A DNA stretch of 64,000 nt, from assembly GCF_009677585.1 (NCBI RefSeq), contig NZ_WKYV01000015.1:121625-185624 (forward strand), given 5' to 3'. Source of the DNA: Lactonifactor sp. BIOML-A5 (GTDB lineage: Bacteria; Bacillota; Clostridia; Lachnospirales; Lachnospiraceae). Below are positions 36,332 through 44,600 of this stretch, piece after piece (the stretch's first letter is position 1; every line of letters begins with the position of its first letter). Both the position numbers and the translations under genes were made by a program. The notes beneath the pieces are model-generated. The model was not told the origin of the DNA, ran no database searches, and worked only from the letters and a program-made list of their open reading frames with translations.

Positions 36332-37999
36332 ATGGAACAGGAGAAAATTTGTGTGGAAATTAACGGGGAAAAGAGGGAGTATCCATGGGGAATTACCTTT
36401 GGAGAAATTGCACAGGATTATGAGGGTAGCACCAGATATCCTATTGTGCTGGTTACAGTGAATGGAAAACTAAAAGAACTCCATAAACGTCTGAAGAGAG
36501 AGTGCACCATAGAATTTATCACCACCGGAGACTCCATTGGACATAAAACATACAAAAGAAGCGCCTCTCTTCTTCTTCTGAAAGCAGTGTACCATGTGGC
36601 CGGACACGAAAACGTAGAGAAGGCAGTCCTTCACTTTGCGGTGGGCTCCGGATTCTATTTTACAATTCAGGGAAAGGTGAAAGTGGATGAAGAATTTCTA
36701 GGGAAAGTAAAAGCCTATATGATGGAAATGGTGGAGAAGAAGATTCCCATTATGAAGCGGAGTGTGGGAACTAACGATGCCATAGATCTTTTTCACAAGC
36801 ATGGTATGTATGATAAGGAAAAGCTGTTCCGCTACCGTAGGGTCTCCAGAGTCAATATTTACAGTATCGATGAATTTGAGGACTATTTTTATGGGTTTAT
36901 GGTCAATCATACAGGTTATCTGAAATACTTCGATCTGTTTCTCTACGATGAGGGATTCGTTCTCCAGCTTCCGGAAGCCACCAATCCGGAGAAGGTGCCG
37001 CCGTTTCGTCCCATGCCTAAGATCTTTCAGGTGCAGAAGGAATCTGAGGAATGGGGAGAGCGGATGGATGTGGCTACGGTGGGAGAGCTGAACGACATGA
37101 TTACCACCGTGGGCGCCAGAGAAATGATACTCATCGCTGAGGCACTTCAGGAAGGCAAGATATCCAAGATTGCGGAAGATATAGCAGGGATGAAGAGTAA
37201 GAAGTTTATTATGATAGCCGGCCCGTCTTCTTCCGGTAAAACTACATTTTCCCACAGACTCTCCATTCAGCTGTCTGCGCATGGGCTAAAGCCCCATCAG
37301 ATCTCGGTAGATAATTATTTTGTCAATAGGGAAGATACGCCTGTGGACAGTGAGGGAAACAAAAACTACGAGTGTCTGGAGGCCTTGGATGTAAAACAGT
37401 TCAATGAAGATATGTGCAATCTTCTGGAGGGCAGGTGTGTGGAGCTGCCCACCTACAACTTTGTTACCGGCCAGAGGGAGTACAGGGGGGATACCATGCA
37501 GCTGGGCCCTGAGGATGTTTTGGTCATAGAGGGGATTCACTGCCTGAACGATAAACTCAGCAGTTCCCTTCCCTCGGACAGCAAATATAAGATTTATATC
37601 AGTGCCCTGACCCAGCTGAATATTGATGAACACAACCGGATTCCCACCACAGACGGGCGGCTAATCAGGCGTATTGTGAGAGATGCCAGAACCAGAGGTA
37701 CTTCAGCTAAAAATACCATAGCCATGTGGCCATCTGTGAGAAGGGGAGAGAGCGAGAATATCTTCCCCTACCAGGAATCCGCGGATGTTATGTTTAACTC
37801 TGCTCTTATCTACGAGCTGGCGATTCTGAAGCTTTACGCAGAGCCTATTCTGTTTGGCATAGAGAGGGATGCACCGGAATATGTGGAGGCCAAGAGGCTG
37901 CTGAAGTTTCTGGACTATTTTGTGGGTGTGCCAAGTGAAGATATCCCTCATAATTCAATTCTCAGAGAATTTGTGGGCGGCGGATGCTTCCGCCTGTAG
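36332..37999 (+). CDS. TGS-domain nucleoside kinase (uridine kinase-like)
   Basis: 555 residues in three parts. An N-terminal TGS-like domain (about 1-65, INGEKREYPWGITFGEIAQDY). A middle region like the second domain of threonyl-tRNA synthetase (about 70-190, LLLKAVYHVAG and KKIPIMKRSV). A C-terminal P-loop kinase with AGPSSSGKTTFSHRLSIQL, SVDNYF and VIEGIHCLND resembling uridine kinase/phosphoribulokinase. The fusion is widespread in Firmicutes, but substrate is not well defined. ATG 36332 has GGAGG 6 bases upstream; the start at 36266 is rejected. Confidence 0.88.
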   Translation: MEQEKICVEINGEKREYPWGITFGEIAQDYEGSTRYPIVLVTVNGKLKELHKRLKRECTIEFITTGDSIGHKTYKRSASLLLLKAVYHVAGHENVEKAVLHFAVGSGFYFTIQGKVKVDEEFLGKVKAYMMEMVEKKIPIMKRSVGTNDAIDLFHKHGMYDKEKLFRYRRVSRVNIYSIDEFEDYFYGFMVNHTGYLKYFDLFLYDEGFVLQLPEATNPEKVPPFRPMPKIFQVQKESEEWGERMDVATVGELNDMITTVGAREMILIAEALQEGKISKIAEDIAGMKSKKFIMIAGPSSSGKTTFSHRLSIQLSAHGLKPHQISVDNYFVNREDTPVDSEGNKNYECLEALDVKQFNEDMCNLLEGRCVELPTYNFVTGQREYRGDTMQLGPEDVLVIEGIHCLNDKLSSSLPSDSKYKIYISALTQLNIDEHNRIPTTDGRLIRRIVRDARTRGTSAKNTIAMWPSVRRGESENIFPYQESADVMFNSALIYELAILKLYAEPILFGIERDAPEYVEAKRLLKFLDYFVGVPSEDIPHNSILREFVGGGCFRL

Positions 38000-38024
38000 G
38001 CCAGACACAGTATAAAAAACTCCG

Positions 38025-38099
38025 AAAAAACGCCATGCAGGTGTAGGATGGTACTTGTTGTGAAAGTAATCCATTCTGTGCCTGCACGGCGTTTTTTTT
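38025..38099. terminator. Terminator between convergent genes
   Basis: AAAAAACGCCATGCAGG (from about 38025) pairs with CCTGCACGGCG (38081-38091) with one mismatch and is followed by eight T; A and T runs on both sides suit both directions. It overlaps the stop of the minus-strand gene by two bases. Confidence 0.88.
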
Positions 38100-38760
38100 A
38101 TTCTGCCCCCTGTTGCTCCGGAGAGCTGTCCTCAGACTGAGGTTCATATTTAGCGAATATTTTTCGGAACAGCAGGGAATTAACATATGCGATGGCAGCA
38201 AATCCAAAGAAAAGCCATATAAAAAGTCCGTATGCCAGTGTTTTTCCTGTGAGAAAAGTCAGGAATACCGGAGCGATTGTGATCACTGCGATCAGTATGG
38301 TGTAAGGAAGATTCAGAATACTGAACAGAAGGGCATTCTTGAGGCTGTTCTTCACATCGTTGACAAACCTGGCAATATAGGGAAAAAGATAGAGCATGGT
38401 AATAGTATAAAAGGTACCGATAATAAGAATGGCTATCTGCATGACTTTTCCCATAACCCCTGTAAAGGCTGCCGTAATCCGGTAATCAAGACCGAGTATG
38501 ATACCCAGAACCAGCATAATCAGCCATACAATTGTACTGATCTTAAAATTGCTCTTAAAGGCTTTCCAAAAGCCCTTTACCATGTAGGACTCTTCATTTC
38601 GAGCCATTTTGAGGGTGACTGTGTAAAGGGCTGTGGCTGAGGCCCCGATGGTGATAACCGGGACGCAGCAGATTAAAAACAGTATATTCAGAATAAAGAT
38701 ATCAGCTAATCTGGATAAAAATCTCATAAGAGGGCTGTCCAGACCAAAAAAACTACCCAT
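38098..38760 (-). CDS. YesL-family (DUF624) membrane protein
   Basis: 220 residues, five or six helices, with the family N-terminus FFGLDSPLMRFLSRLADIF and CCVPVITIGASATALY. YesL proteins often lie beside carbohydrate transporters in Firmicutes, but their function is not known. Start 38760 (MGSFFG) has AAGGAGA 8 bases upstream, inside the end of the preceding CorC-like gene, so the two form one minus-strand operon. Confidence 0.88.
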   Translation of the reverse strand: MGSFFGLDSPLMRFLSRLADIFILNILFLICCVPVITIGASATALYTVTLKMARNEESYMVKGFWKAFKSNFKISTIVWLIMLVLGIILGLDYRITAAFTGVMGKVMQIAILIIGTFYTITMLYLFPYIARFVNDVKNSLKNALLFSILNLPYTILIAVITIAPVFLTFLTGKTLAYGLFIWLFFGFAAIAYVNSLLFRKIFAKYEPQSEDSSPEQQGAE

Positions 38761-38764
38761 AGTA

Positions 38765-40048
38765 TTATTTCTCCTTTTCAGATGTTTCTTCCTTGGAGGG
38801 AAGATAGATATGCACAAGTTCAATCCGGTTTTTCACCACACTGTCCACAGTGAGACGGATCTGCTGAGGGGTGGTAACCTCCTCGCCCTTTACCGGAAAA
38901 CGATCCAGCTGTTCAATGATATATCCGCCGATGGAATCATAGTCTTCGGATTCCAGTTCAATGTCAAGTTCTTCATTGAGATCATCCAGCTTTGTGGAGC
39001 CTAGGGAAAGGTATTCTTCTCCCGGCACAATCTCCGTAATCTCTTCTTCTTCCTGATCATCGTACTCGTCCCGGATATCTCCCACGATTTCTTCCAGAAG
39101 GTCCTCCAGTGTCACCAGGCCGGCTGTAGCTCCGTATTCATCCAGAACAATGGCAAAATTAATGGAATCCTCCCGCATCTCCATCAGAAGCTCAGAAGTA
39201 TTTTTATATTCATAGGTGAAGTATGCCTCCCGCAGAATCGAACGGATGGAAAAGTTTTCTCTGGAGTCCAGCAGAAGCAAGTCCTTCATATTAACAATTC
39301 CAATGATGTTATCCGTAGTCTCTTCGTAGACAGGAAGTCTTGTAAACTTGTCCTCCCTGAAAATTTCAATCAACTCATCGTAGGTGGATTCCACATCCAC
39401 AAAGGTTACATCAATGCGGGGTACCATTACATCTTTTGCCTGAGAGTCGCCGAAATCAAATACATTGTAGATCATCTGGCGTTCTTCGCTCTCAATCACT
39501 CCCTCTTCATGGCTGACGTTGAGAATGGTGCGGAGCTCGCTCTCGGTCATCGTACTGTTTTTGCCGTTAGGGTCTATTCGGAATAGAAGCAGCAGCCCAA
39601 GTGACAGTTTATTCACCAGGTAGATCACCGGGGTAAGCAGTACCATCAGTCCGTAGATTACCTTAGCGTAGGCCAGCGCCAGCTGTTCTGAGTAGATAGT
39701 AGCGACTGTCTTAGGTGTAATCTCCCCCAGAATCAGTATCAACAGTGTTAAGATACCTGTTGCCAGCCCTACGGCAGCATTGCCGAAAAGCTTAATCGTT
39801 ACTGAAGTTGCCAGGGCAGAAGCACTTAGATTTACAATATTATTTCCTATTAAAACTGCGCTCAGCATCTTGCCGGAATCGTTGACCGCTTTTAATAAGG
39901 TGGCAGCCCTCTTGTTGCCGTCCTCAGCCATTGTCTGAATACGGATCTTGTTCACTGTGGTCATTGCGGTTTCTGCTGATGAGAAAAAAGCAGAAAGTGC
40001 TAATAACAGCAGCAGAACCATTAACTGTATGGCATCACTAGGATCCAA
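38765..40048 (-). CDS. CNNM/HlyC/CorC-type transporter (hemolysin-family protein)
   Basis: 427 residues. An N-terminal CNNM (DUF21) membrane domain with about four helices, a pair of CBS domains (about 200-330; VPRIDVTFVDVESTYDEL, then IIGIVNMKDLL), and a C-terminal CorC_HlyC domain. Members are linked to Mg2+ or Co2+ movement; hemolysis is a historical label. It is the first gene of the minus-strand pair and divergent from the surface protein; the 286-base gap holds TATAAT at 40232-40237 for the + gene. Confidence 0.92.
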   Translation of the reverse strand: MDPSDAIQLMVLLLLLALSAFFSSAETAMTTVNKIRIQTMAEDGNKRAATLLKAVNDSGKMLSAVLIGNNIVNLSASALATSVTIKLFGNAAVGLATGILTLLILILGEITPKTVATIYSEQLALAYAKVIYGLMVLLTPVIYLVNKLSLGLLLLFRIDPNGKNSTMTESELRTILNVSHEEGVIESEERQMIYNVFDFGDSQAKDVMVPRIDVTFVDVESTYDELIEIFREDKFTRLPVYEETTDNIIGIVNMKDLLLLDSRENFSIRSILREAYFTYEYKNTSELLMEMREDSINFAIVLDEYGATAGLVTLEDLLEEIVGDIRDEYDDQEEEEITEIVPGEEYLSLGSTKLDDLNEELDIELESEDYDSIGGYIIEQLDRFPVKGEEVTTPQQIRLTVDSVVKNRIELVHIYLPSKEETSEKEK

Positions 40049-40334
40049 TGAATGTCACTCCTTTATCTGTATAAATTATATATAAAGAAAAATATACAGT
40101 ATTTCAGTAATAATTGCAAGTGAGAACTAAAAGCAGTGCTTGTGTGAGCGGTCTGCTGCACGGATGGATTTCCATAATATGGTTATTCAAAAAATATGAT
40201 TTTAGGGGTGTCGAAAGAAAGAGAACTATGATATAATGTTTGGGAAAATGTAGAAATGTATATGCCCTATTTTGGGATATACTTGAATATAAACAGTCAT
40301 CAATTTGAGAAGAGCAAACATAAGAGGTGGAAAA

Positions 40335-42440
40335 ATGAAAAAACTAAACAGAGGTCAAAAAAGACGTTTTCATAATCTTGTTTCGAATATTATAGGTTTA
40401 AGCATTGTACTGTCCCTCATAGTATCAGGACTGGCAGGGAATACCCAGACAATACTGGCTGAGGCCGGAACTACTGTTTATCTGAACGGAGCTTCCGGAG
40501 ATGACACGGCAGGAGGGGGTACGGCGGAAACTGCGGTGAAGACGTGGAAAAAAGCTAAATCCCTGGCGGGAAGCAGCGGGACAATCTATATCAGCGGTAC
40601 TGTAACCATCTCTGGTACTGCGGAATGGTCCCTTCCCTCAGGAGTCAGCTTAAAAAGAGCTCCTGGTTTTACCAAACCTCTGGTTAATGTAGGGAAAGGC
40701 AGCAAGCTTACTCTGGCTGCCAATTATTTTGGAAAAGAAGACGCGTCCCTGGGGGATGACGGCTGCCTTGCAGTGAAGGGGGAAGAAAAGGCTGACAGCA
40801 CACCAAAAAAAGAAGAAGCTCAAAAGAAGAATGAATCCAAGAAAGAGCCGTTAAAAGAGGATAAAGAACAGGAAAAACAGGAGACCGAGAAAAAAGAGAC
40901 GGAAGATAAGAAGACAGACGACAATAAAAATACGGATGACGATAAAAATATAGAGAAAGAAGACGGCGGAAAGAGTAAGCCTGCAAAGGATATCTCTCTT
41001 CCGGATTCCTTTACTATGGAAAAGCCGGAGGCTCTGGCAAACTTGTCCCTGAAAAGCTGCAGCGGAGACGGAACTTTTTCCTGGGCAGACAGCAGCTTTG
41101 TACCTGATACATATGAAAGCGCCTGTGTAGTTATCTTTTCTCCAAGTGATAAAGAAAAGTATGACTATTCTCAGATAAAAGGTTGGGATGAGAAGAAAGG
41201 CGTGGTAAAGCGGACAGTCACTGTTTACACCGCCTCTCTGAAGGATACAGGGAAGGACACAGAGAAAACAGAATCCGACACTGGTAAGACTGAGACTGAT
41301 GAGAAGACGGAAAACAGCGGCGGAACCCAGGGCAGTGAACCGGGAACAGACAAAACCCCTGATCAGGAAACACAGGACAAAGACAAGGCTGAGAATCCGG
41401 GAGGCGTACCTGAAAAGAACGATACGCAAAGTCAGGATAAGCAGCCAGGCACAGACAGTTCAAAGGGACAGGATACTCCCCAGGGAAGCGACAGCCCAGA
41501 TAAGGATCCTGTTCAGGACAAGGAAAGCAGCGATGAGATAGGGGCTGATAATGAAGAAACACTAAAAGGGGAAGAGACGGAAAAGACGGTGGCCTCCCAT
41601 AAGGGCAGTGCTTTCCATTTGGCAGTGGAATCCCTCCCCGTGAGAATCACGGAACAGTCCCAGGTGGGAAGAGTGGTTGCCGCATCGAAGCTATATGAGG
41701 AACTCTCCCCGGCGGATAAGGCAATGACTGCTGCTGATGATCTGAAAAAGCTGAAAGACGCCCAGGAGGCAGCGGGGTATGTAAACCGTACCAGCAACGG
41801 GGTAAGTGTTTCAGGGGATTTCCTTCCATGGTATGTACAGTTTCAGGTGAATCTGAATCATGACGCCCCGTCACTGGCGATTCCCACCATAGATACTCTG
41901 CTATCCTCTTATGAGATGAAGCTCTGGGACCTTATGACGGACACTGAATATGAGATTCCTCACGGCAGGAAAGTGACCGTAGTGATGAAAGCACCGGAGG
42001 TATCGGGGTATGAAAGTTTTACCATTGTCCATTATCTGGAGGATGGCACCGTAGAGCTTATCACTCCAGTCATTGCCGACGGACTGATGACATTTGAGAC
42101 GTCATCCTTCAGTCCCTTTGACGTAGGAGGCAGCAAACCTCTGGTGGGGCTGCCGAGCGGTGACTCATCCGACAAGAAAACGAACAGTACAGGCAGCTCC
42201 AACAATAACAGCAGCCTGACCGGGAATAATGGCAGCAGTACGGACAGCAGCAACAAGACGGGAACCAATAAGAAAAAGACCCCAACTGCGAAAGCAGCTG
42301 CAGCCAAGACCCAGCAGACCAAAGCTTCCAATCCGAGTACAGGAGATACCAGTGTTTTGCTTCCTTATATTATTGGAGGAGCAGCAGCATTACTTATCAT
42401 AATTATTCTTGTTGTTACCAGAAAAAAGAAGAAAAAATAG
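40335..42440 (+). CDS. Sortase-anchored-type surface protein with low-complexity linkers
   Basis: 701 residues. A signal peptide (about 1-45, ending near ILAEA), then a short region like the start of a beta-helix (TVYLNGASGDDTAGGGTAET). Two long Lys/Glu/Asp/Thr/Gln-rich stretches (about 155-225 and 310-420) flank and separate small folded segments. The tail is NPSTGDTS, a hydrophobic helix and KKKKK, a sortase-like signal with NPSTG in place of LPXTG. No sortase gene is in the window. Start ATG 40335 follows GAGGTGG. Function unknown; likely wall-bound. Confidence 0.8.
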   Translation: MKKLNRGQKRRFHNLVSNIIGLSIVLSLIVSGLAGNTQTILAEAGTTVYLNGASGDDTAGGGTAETAVKTWKKAKSLAGSSGTIYISGTVTISGTAEWSLPSGVSLKRAPGFTKPLVNVGKGSKLTLAANYFGKEDASLGDDGCLAVKGEEKADSTPKKEEAQKKNESKKEPLKEDKEQEKQETEKKETEDKKTDDNKNTDDDKNIEKEDGGKSKPAKDISLPDSFTMEKPEALANLSLKSCSGDGTFSWADSSFVPDTYESACVVIFSPSDKEKYDYSQIKGWDEKKGVVKRTVTVYTASLKDTGKDTEKTESDTGKTETDEKTENSGGTQGSEPGTDKTPDQETQDKDKAENPGGVPEKNDTQSQDKQPGTDSSKGQDTPQGSDSPDKDPVQDKESSDEIGADNEETLKGEETEKTVASHKGSAFHLAVESLPVRITEQSQVGRVVAASKLYEELSPADKAMTAADDLKKLKDAQEAAGYVNRTSNGVSVSGDFLPWYVQFQVNLNHDAPSLAIPTIDTLLSSYEMKLWDLMTDTEYEIPHGRKVTVVMKAPEVSGYESFTIVHYLEDGTVELITPVIADGLMTFETSSFSPFDVGGSKPLVGLPSGDSSDKKTNSTGSSNNNSSLTGNNGSSTDSSNKTGTNKKKTPTAKAAAAKTQQTKASNPSTGDTSVLLPYIIGGAAALLIIIILVVTRKKKKK

Positions 42441-42459
42441 AAAAAAGTGATAGAACGGG

Positions 42460-42494
42460 AAACCCTTCCATATATTTACTATATGGGAGGGTTT
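42460..42494 (+). promoter_or_regulatory. Hairpin covering the ribosome site of the TIGR04086 gene
   Basis: 15-bp stem, 42460-42474 with 42480-42494 and one T-G pair. The 3' arm contains GGGAGGG, the only good ribosome site for ATG 42499. The hairpin can end the surface-protein transcript weakly and also hide that ribosome site. Confidence 0.65.
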
Positions 42495-42498
42495 GTTT

Positions 42499-42873
42499 AT
42501 GGAACAGACAGCTGCAAAAAAATCAATACCAATGTTACTAATGAAATCCCTGCTGGCATCCTATGTGCTTACCGCTCTGCTGCTTTTTCTGCTGGCATTT
42601 CTCCTGTATAAATTCGATCTGGGAGAAAGTAAAGTAAATCTTGGGATTACAGTGATCTACATATTATCCTGCTTTCTTGGCGGATTTCTCGTGGGAAAGG
42701 GAGCGGGGACCCGGAAATTCCTTTGGGGTATGGTGCTGGGTGCAATCTATGCAGCCCTGCTGGTGGGAGTCACCTTTTTGGTGGAACACCGGGTAAGCGA
42801 AAACACATCGTCTCTGCTCTCTTCACTGTTTCTCTGTGTGGCGGGAGGGACCCTGGGAGGAATGCTGTCGTAA
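42499..42873 (+). CDS. TIGR04086 family membrane protein
   Basis: 124 residues with four helices and a glycine-rich end (LCVAGGTLGGMLS). The family is known from Clostridia, often next to the SCIFF locus as here; its job is unknown. ATG 42499 is preferred to a TTG two codons earlier. Confidence 0.8.
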   Translation: MEQTAAKKSIPMLLMKSLLASYVLTALLLFLLAFLLYKFDLGESKVNLGITVIYILSCFLGGFLVGKGAGTRKFLWGMVLGAIYAALLVGVTFLVEHRVSENTSSLLSSLFLCVAGGTLGGMLS

Positions 42874-42920
42874 GGCGCTCAACAAGTAAAAAAATACTTT
42901 TAAAAAGGGGTGTCTTGTGA

Positions 42921-42926
42921 TATAAT
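42921..42926 (+). promoter_or_regulatory. -10 box upstream of scfA
   Basis: TATAAT 34 bases before the SCIFF start; the -35 region (CTTTAA at 42898-42903) is poor. Confidence 0.5.
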
Positions 42927-42959
42927 TAGCACAGTTTACGATATTAAGGAGGAAAAGTA

Positions 42960-43103
42960 ATGAAACATATTAAAACATTAAATACGAAAAGTTTACAAAA
43001 TACAGTGAAAAAAGGTGGATGTGGAGAATGTCAGACATCCTGTCAGTCAGCCTGCAAGACATCTTGCACCGTTGGCAACCAGAGCTGTGAACATTCCAAA
43101 TAG
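42960..43103 (+). CDS. scfA: SCIFF ranthipeptide precursor (six cysteines in forty-five)
   Basis: 47 residues: MKHIKTLNTKSLQNTVKKGG leader, then a Cys-rich core with Cys at 21, 24, 28, 32, 36 and 43 in CGECQTSCQSACKTSC and a short tail. This is the near-universal SCIFF peptide of Clostridia, whose maturase forms Cys-to-Thr thioether bonds. Thr26, Thr34 and Thr37 are possible acceptors. A strong AAGGAGG lies upstream of ATG 42960. It is followed by its radical SAM enzyme. Quorum or redox roles have been proposed; none is proven by this sequence. Confidence 0.95.
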   Translation: MKHIKTLNTKSLQNTVKKGGCGECQTSCQSACKTSCTVGNQSCEHSK

Positions 43104-43125
43104 TCAGCTGTAATACGGAACAATG

Positions 43126-43151
43126 AAGCAGCGGTTCAAAAGCCGCTGCTT
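43126..43151 (+). other. Stem-loop between scfA and scfB
   Basis: Perfect 9-bp stem AAGCAGCGG/CCGCTGCTT (43126-43134 and 43143-43151) with a GU-rich flank (GTTTGTGTTG) but no true U-tract. Likely a leaky terminator giving more peptide mRNA than enzyme mRNA. Confidence 0.6.
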
Positions 43152-43217
43152 GTTTGTGTTGTAATGCATGCTGAGGAGGTTCGCTGGACTTTTTTAGAGA
43201 GAGAAAGGGGATTCGTT

Positions 43218-44573
43218 GTGGTCCATCGTTATATAAATAATGACTGCCATATCGTTTTGGATGTTAACAGTGGTTCCGTCCATATTGTGGACGAAATTGT
43301 ATACGATGCGGTTGGTCTTTTGGAAGACAAGCTGTCTTTTGAGGAGACAGCAAAGATACTAAGCGAAAAATATGCTTTGGAGGAAGTGGAAACAGCGCTG
43401 GCGGAGTGCCGGGAGCTGAAAGAAGAGGGAATGCTTTTTACTGAGGATATCTATAAGGATGCTATCTCTCATTTTAAAGAGAGGGAGACAGTAGTAAAAG
43501 CACTGTGCCTGCATATAGCACATGACTGCAATCTTGCCTGCCGCTACTGCTTTGCCGAGGAAGGGGAATACCATGGCAGAAGGGCTCTGATGAGTTTTGA
43601 AGTGGGAAAAAAAGCACTGGATTTTCTGATTGCTAATTCCGGAAACCGGAAGAATCTGGAAGTGGATTTCTTTGGCGGAGAGCCCCTGATGAATTGGGAC
43701 GTTGTGAAGCAGCTGGTAGCCTACGGCAGGGAACAGGAGAAGCTTCATAATAAAAACTTCCGTTTTACGCTGACTACCAACGGCGTGCTGCTTGACGACG
43801 AGATTATGGAATTTGCCAATAAGGAAATGGGCAATGTGGTTCTGAGCATTGACGGAAGGAAAGAGATCCACGATTATATGCGCCCCTTCCGGAAGGGAAA
43901 GGGAAGCTACGAACTGATTGTTCCCAAGTTTCAAAAGTTTGCGGAGAGCAGAAATCAGGATAAATATTATGTGAGAGGGACCTTTACCCGCCATAATCTG
44001 GATTTTGCTGAGGATGTGCTTCACCTGGCTGATCTGGGTTTTAAGCAGATTTCTGTGGAGCCTGTGGTTGCTCCTTTCGAGGAAGAGTATGCCATACGTC
44101 CTGAGGATGTGCCGATCATCTGTGAACAGTATGATATCCTGGCAAAAGAAATGATTAAAAGAGAAAAAGAAGGAAGAGGATTTAATTTCTTCCACTTCAT
44201 GATAGACCTTACAGGGGGACCCTGTGTATACAAACGGCTTTCCGGATGCGGTTCCGGAACCGAATATCTGGCAGTTACGCCCTGGGGAGATCTCTATCCG
44301 TGCCATCAGTTTGTGGGGGAAGAAGAATACCTTATGGGCAACGTGGACGAGGGTGTGGTCAGAAAGGACATTGTCAAAGAATTTAAAGACTGCAATGTGT
44401 ATTCCAAGCCCAAGTGCCAGGAATGCTTTGCTAGATTTTACTGCAGCGGCGGCTGTGCCGCCAACTCCTATCATTTCCATGACACAATACATGATGTATA
44501 TGAAGTGGGCTGTGAGCTTCAGAGAAAACGTGTGGAATGTGCCATTATGATAAAAGCAGCGTTGGCTGACTAA
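43218..44573 (+). CDS. scfB: SCIFF thioether maturase, radical SAM/SPASM protein
   Basis: 451 residues. An N-terminal peptide-recognition (RRE-like) region (about 1-85), radical SAM core with CxxxCxxC at Cys104, Cys108, Cys111 (CNLACRYC), and a C-terminal SPASM region with Cys in GCGSG, YPCHQF and CQECFARFYCSGGC that should hold two more Fe-S clusters. It installs thioether links in the adjacent SCIFF peptide. GTG 43218 is preferred: AAAGGGG sits upstream and the resulting start (V/MHRYINNDCHIVLD) fits the family; the ATG at 43164 adds 18 residues. Confidence 0.93.
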   Translation: MVHRYINNDCHIVLDVNSGSVHIVDEIVYDAVGLLEDKLSFEETAKILSEKYALEEVETALAECRELKEEGMLFTEDIYKDAISHFKERETVVKALCLHIAHDCNLACRYCFAEEGEYHGRRALMSFEVGKKALDFLIANSGNRKNLEVDFFGGEPLMNWDVVKQLVAYGREQEKLHNKNFRFTLTTNGVLLDDEIMEFANKEMGNVVLSIDGRKEIHDYMRPFRKGKGSYELIVPKFQKFAESRNQDKYYVRGTFTRHNLDFAEDVLHLADLGFKQISVEPVVAPFEEEYAIRPEDVPIICEQYDILAKEMIKREKEGRGFNFFHFMIDLTGGPCVYKRLSGCGSGTEYLAVTPWGDLYPCHQFVGEEEYLMGNVDEGVVRKDIVKEFKDCNVYSKPKCQECFARFYCSGGCAANSYHFHDTIHDVYEVGCELQRKRVECAIMIKAALAD

Positions 44574-44600
44574 TCTTAAGAAAGTAAGAAGGGAAGAAAG

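Noticed and set aside
43359..44492. 377-codon minus-strand frame under scfB
   Set aside because: Antisense shadow of the conserved radical SAM gene; no recognisable family.
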